Shown here piece after piece: positions 6,036-7,482 of a stretch of 7,482 bases of DNA. Made by a program: the position numbers and the translations under genes. The stretch comes from Candidatus Tepidiaquacellales bacterium UBA6667. GTDB lineage: Bacteria > Bacteroidota > Ignavibacteria > Tepidaquicellales > Tepidaquicellaceae. The notes under the pieces were generated by a model that searched no databases, was not told the DNA's origin, and saw nothing but the letters and a program-made list of their open reading frames with translations. The stretch covers positions 23,048-30,529 of the forward strand of contig DKKL01000011.1 of NCBI GenBank assembly GCA_002455255.1. The letters run 5' to 3'. Position 1 is the stretch's first letter; every line of letters starts with the position of its first letter.

Positions 6036-7241
6036 ATGTCAACCAAAATAGTTTTCTTAATATTATTTTCAATATTATTCATTTCATGCCAAACGAACCC
6101 TGTATCTAATAATAAAGACACTAAATTAGAAAAACTGGAATCTCTCGTTGATAGTTTATCAAATTACTATAGAATAGATCTAAATCGTCCTTTTGCAGAT
6201 TTTTATTTAAGTTATATTTCAAATGCAGATACTTTTTATGTATCGAGTAATCCACAACGTCTATATACTTCAGATTATCATTTTAGGATAGCGAGCATAA
6301 CTAAAACATTTACAGCTGCTGCAATTATGTTATTGCATCAACAAGGTAAAATTAATATAAATGATTTTATAACTTCTAATATTCCCGGCACTACTAATAA
6401 ATATATTCCGGAAAGTGAAGATTTTAATGTTCCATTTAAAGATGAGATAACAATAAAATTACTTTTGGAACACAGAGCAGGAGTCTTTGATGTCACAAAT
6501 CAAGATATACCGAATACTGTTATGGAACCATATGCCGGGAAAAATTATTTAGATTATGTCACAAATTTACCTGATAACAGATATCATACATTTACATTTG
6601 ATGAGTTAGTAGGTGTTGTTTCAAAGAACAATTTATTTAATTTTGCTCCAACTTCCGGACAATATAAATATTCAAATACTGGGTATAATATTTTAGGTAA
6701 AATAATTGAAAGAGTTTCGGGACAATCATACAGTCAGTTTTTAAAGCAGAATTTTTTCACACCACTTGAATTAGACAGAACAAGTTCAGTTTGGCAAGGT
6801 ACAGACATTCAAATACCAGAACCGGTAATAAACTCATTTTTATATGAAAACGGGACATATTTTACAACAACATATGATAATATGTCCGGAAATGTAGCAG
6901 AAGGAAATATAATTTCAACTTCAAGAGATGTTACAAAATGGATAAAAATGTTGTTAACTGGTCAAGCAGGAATAAATATGTCAAATGTTGAATTAATGAA
7001 GCAAGTGATACCTAATGGTGGATTTCCTTATGGATTAGGTATTAGTTATATGGAAGGTTTAGGATATGGTCATAACGGAGCACATCAAAGTTACCTAACA
7101 ATTACTGCTTATGATCCAACTGATGGAGTAACAGTTTTAGTTGGTTGTAATTTTTGGAATTACCCGGACATTTTTCAACAATTAGAGCAGATGATGAATA
7201 TTGCAAAAAGAGGTAAAGAAATTTTAAGAGAACCATATTAA
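6036..7241 (+). CDS. Lipoprotein serine hydrolase, beta-lactamase/penicillin-binding family (class C-like fold)
   Basis: This 401-residue product starts with a lipoprotein signal: MSTK, a hydrophobic stretch (5-16) and a lipobox ending FISC with C18 as the lipidation site. It is therefore probably anchored to a membrane facing the periplasm. The mature part has the three catalytic signatures of the beta-lactamase/PBP superfamily (Pfam PF00144): SITK with nucleophile S87 and K90, YSN (212-214) inside KYSNTGYNILGKIIERVSG, and HNG (346-348) in the KTG position. LLLEHRAGV (142-150) matches the usual LL.H.SG stretch. The spacing from SxxK to YSN (122 residues) is longer than in AmpC, implying an insertion around 155-195. 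Family members include D,D-peptidases, esterases and beta-lactamases, so the substrate cannot be named. I chose the ATG at 6036 over the in-frame TTG at 6012, which would add eight residues, because CTAAAA and a candidate promoter fit the ATG better. It stands alone, with a terminator right after the stop. Confidence 0.9.
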   Translation: MSTKIVFLILFSILFISCQTNPVSNNKDTKLEKLESLVDSLSNYYRIDLNRPFADFYLSYISNADTFYVSSNPQRLYTSDYHFRIASITKTFTAAAIMLLHQQGKININDFITSNIPGTTNKYIPESEDFNVPFKDEITIKLLLEHRAGVFDVTNQDIPNTVMEPYAGKNYLDYVTNLPDNRYHTFTFDELVGVVSKNNLFNFAPTSGQYKYSNTGYNILGKIIERVSGQSYSQFLKQNFFTPLELDRTSSVWQGTDIQIPEPVINSFLYENGTYFTTTYDNMSGNVAEGNIISTSRDVTKWIKMLLTGQAGINMSNVELMKQVIPNGGFPYGLGISYMEGLGYGHNGAHQSYLTITAYDPTDGVTVLVGCNFWNYPDIFQQLEQMMNIAKRGKEILREPY

Positions 7242-7244
7242 TTT

Positions 7245-7274
7245 TAAAACAGGGGTCTAAGGACCCCTGTTTTA
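7245..7274. terminator. Bidirectional intrinsic terminator between convergent genes
   Basis: A perfect 13-bp inverted repeat (TAAAACAGGGGTC at 7245-7257, GACCCCTGTTTTA at 7262-7274) closes on a 4-nt TAAG loop. The core is GC-rich and the flanks are A-rich and T-rich, so a U-tract follows the hairpin on both strands. It begins 3 nt after the serine hydrolase stop. On the minus strand its outer three bases are the stop codon of the T9SS cargo gene, so it can end both transcripts. Confidence 0.92.
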
Positions 7275-7482
7275 TTTAAGCAATAACATTTTCTTTGTTG
7301 AAATAAAATCATTTCCGGAGAGAGTATAGAAATATACCCCAGAGGCAAATTTATTAGCATTCCAATCTACTTTATAACTTCCTGAGGATAATTCAGAATT
7401 TACGAGAGTTTCAACTTCCCTACCTAATGCATCATAAATTATTAATTTTACAAAACTTTTTACAGGCAATGAAAAGTTAATC
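7272..7482 (-). CDS. 3' end of a secreted protein with a type IX secretion (T9SS) C-terminal sorting domain
   Basis: The frame is open from the window edge to a TAA at 7274-7272, giving about 70 visible residues. These form a T9SS type A sorting domain: INFSLPVKSFVKLIIYDALG, then GREVETLVNSELSSG, SYKVDWNANKFASGVYFYTL, and the terminal KKMLLLK. In Bacteroidota and relatives this domain directs export of a protein through the outer membrane and is usually cleaved or attached at the surface. The N-terminal cargo domain lies beyond the right edge, so its function cannot be told. A TTG at 7469 could be read as a start, but the domain's INFS strand continues upstream of it without a stop, so this is a 5'-truncated gene and not a small ORF. 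It converges on the serine hydrolase gene and shares its terminator. Confidence 0.93.
   Translation of the reverse strand, partial: INFSLPVKSFVKLIIYDALGREVETLVNSELSSGSYKVDWNANKFASGVYFYTLSGNDFISTKKMLLLK

Noticed and set aside
7272..7469. A complete 65-residue small protein starting at TTG 7469
   Set aside because: The sorting-domain sequence continues upstream without a stop to the window edge, so this is the C-terminus of a larger secreted protein.
1..7482. tRNA, rRNA, riboswitch, CRISPR array, insertion sequence or attachment site
   Set aside because: Coding genes fill almost the whole window; I found no direct-repeat array, transposase motif, terminal inverted repeats or cloverleaf-like sequence in the two short gaps.

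Overview
The window is AT-rich, gene-dense bacterial DNA, most likely from the Bacteroidota/Chlorobiota side of the tree, with Ignavibacteria-like bacteria the best guess. Three things point there. A type IX secretion (T9SS) C-terminal sorting domain of the style common in Ignavibacteria lies at the right edge. Shine-Dalgarno sequences are missing at every start I could inspect. A Bacteroidota-type promoter candidate precedes the lipoprotein gene. The taxonomy is inference, because there is no rRNA or marker phylogeny here.

Layout. Positions 1-5886 hold six tightly packed minus-strand genes. In transcription order they are: a membrane-anchored PASTA-domain protein, ribulose-phosphate 3-epimerase (rpe), the bifunctional NAD(P)HX repair enzyme (nnr), a small VanZ-like membrane protein, complex I subunit N (nuoN), and a VWA-domain protein cut by the left edge. 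Junctions are 5 nt, 1 nt, a 29-nt overlap, a 23-nt overlap and 3 nt, so one operon is very likely. Positions 5887-6035 form a divergent intergenic region. Rightward from 6036 runs a lipoprotein serine hydrolase of the beta-lactamase/PBP family. It ends at a strong bidirectional hairpin terminator (7245-7274), shared with the convergent 3' end of a T9SS cargo gene entering from the right edge.

How the genes fit together. The operon mixes cell-envelope functions (PASTA, VanZ-like), central metabolism (rpe), NAD(P)H repair (nnr) and respiration (nuoN). The nnr-nuoN pairing has a plausible logic, since NADHX is damaged NADH and complex I consumes NADH, but the cluster may simply be a housekeeping run. 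nuoN is not next to other nuo genes inside this window. The VWA protein belongs to a type often paired with MoxR/chelatase-like AAA+ ATPases, and any partner lies beyond position 1.

I see no mobile element, CRISPR array, RNA gene or convincing undescribed system. The points most worth a second look are two TTG starts forced by upstream in-frame stops, a recurrent CTAAAA element ahead of starts, and the gene content of the operon. No gene-free stretch exceeds about 150 bases.
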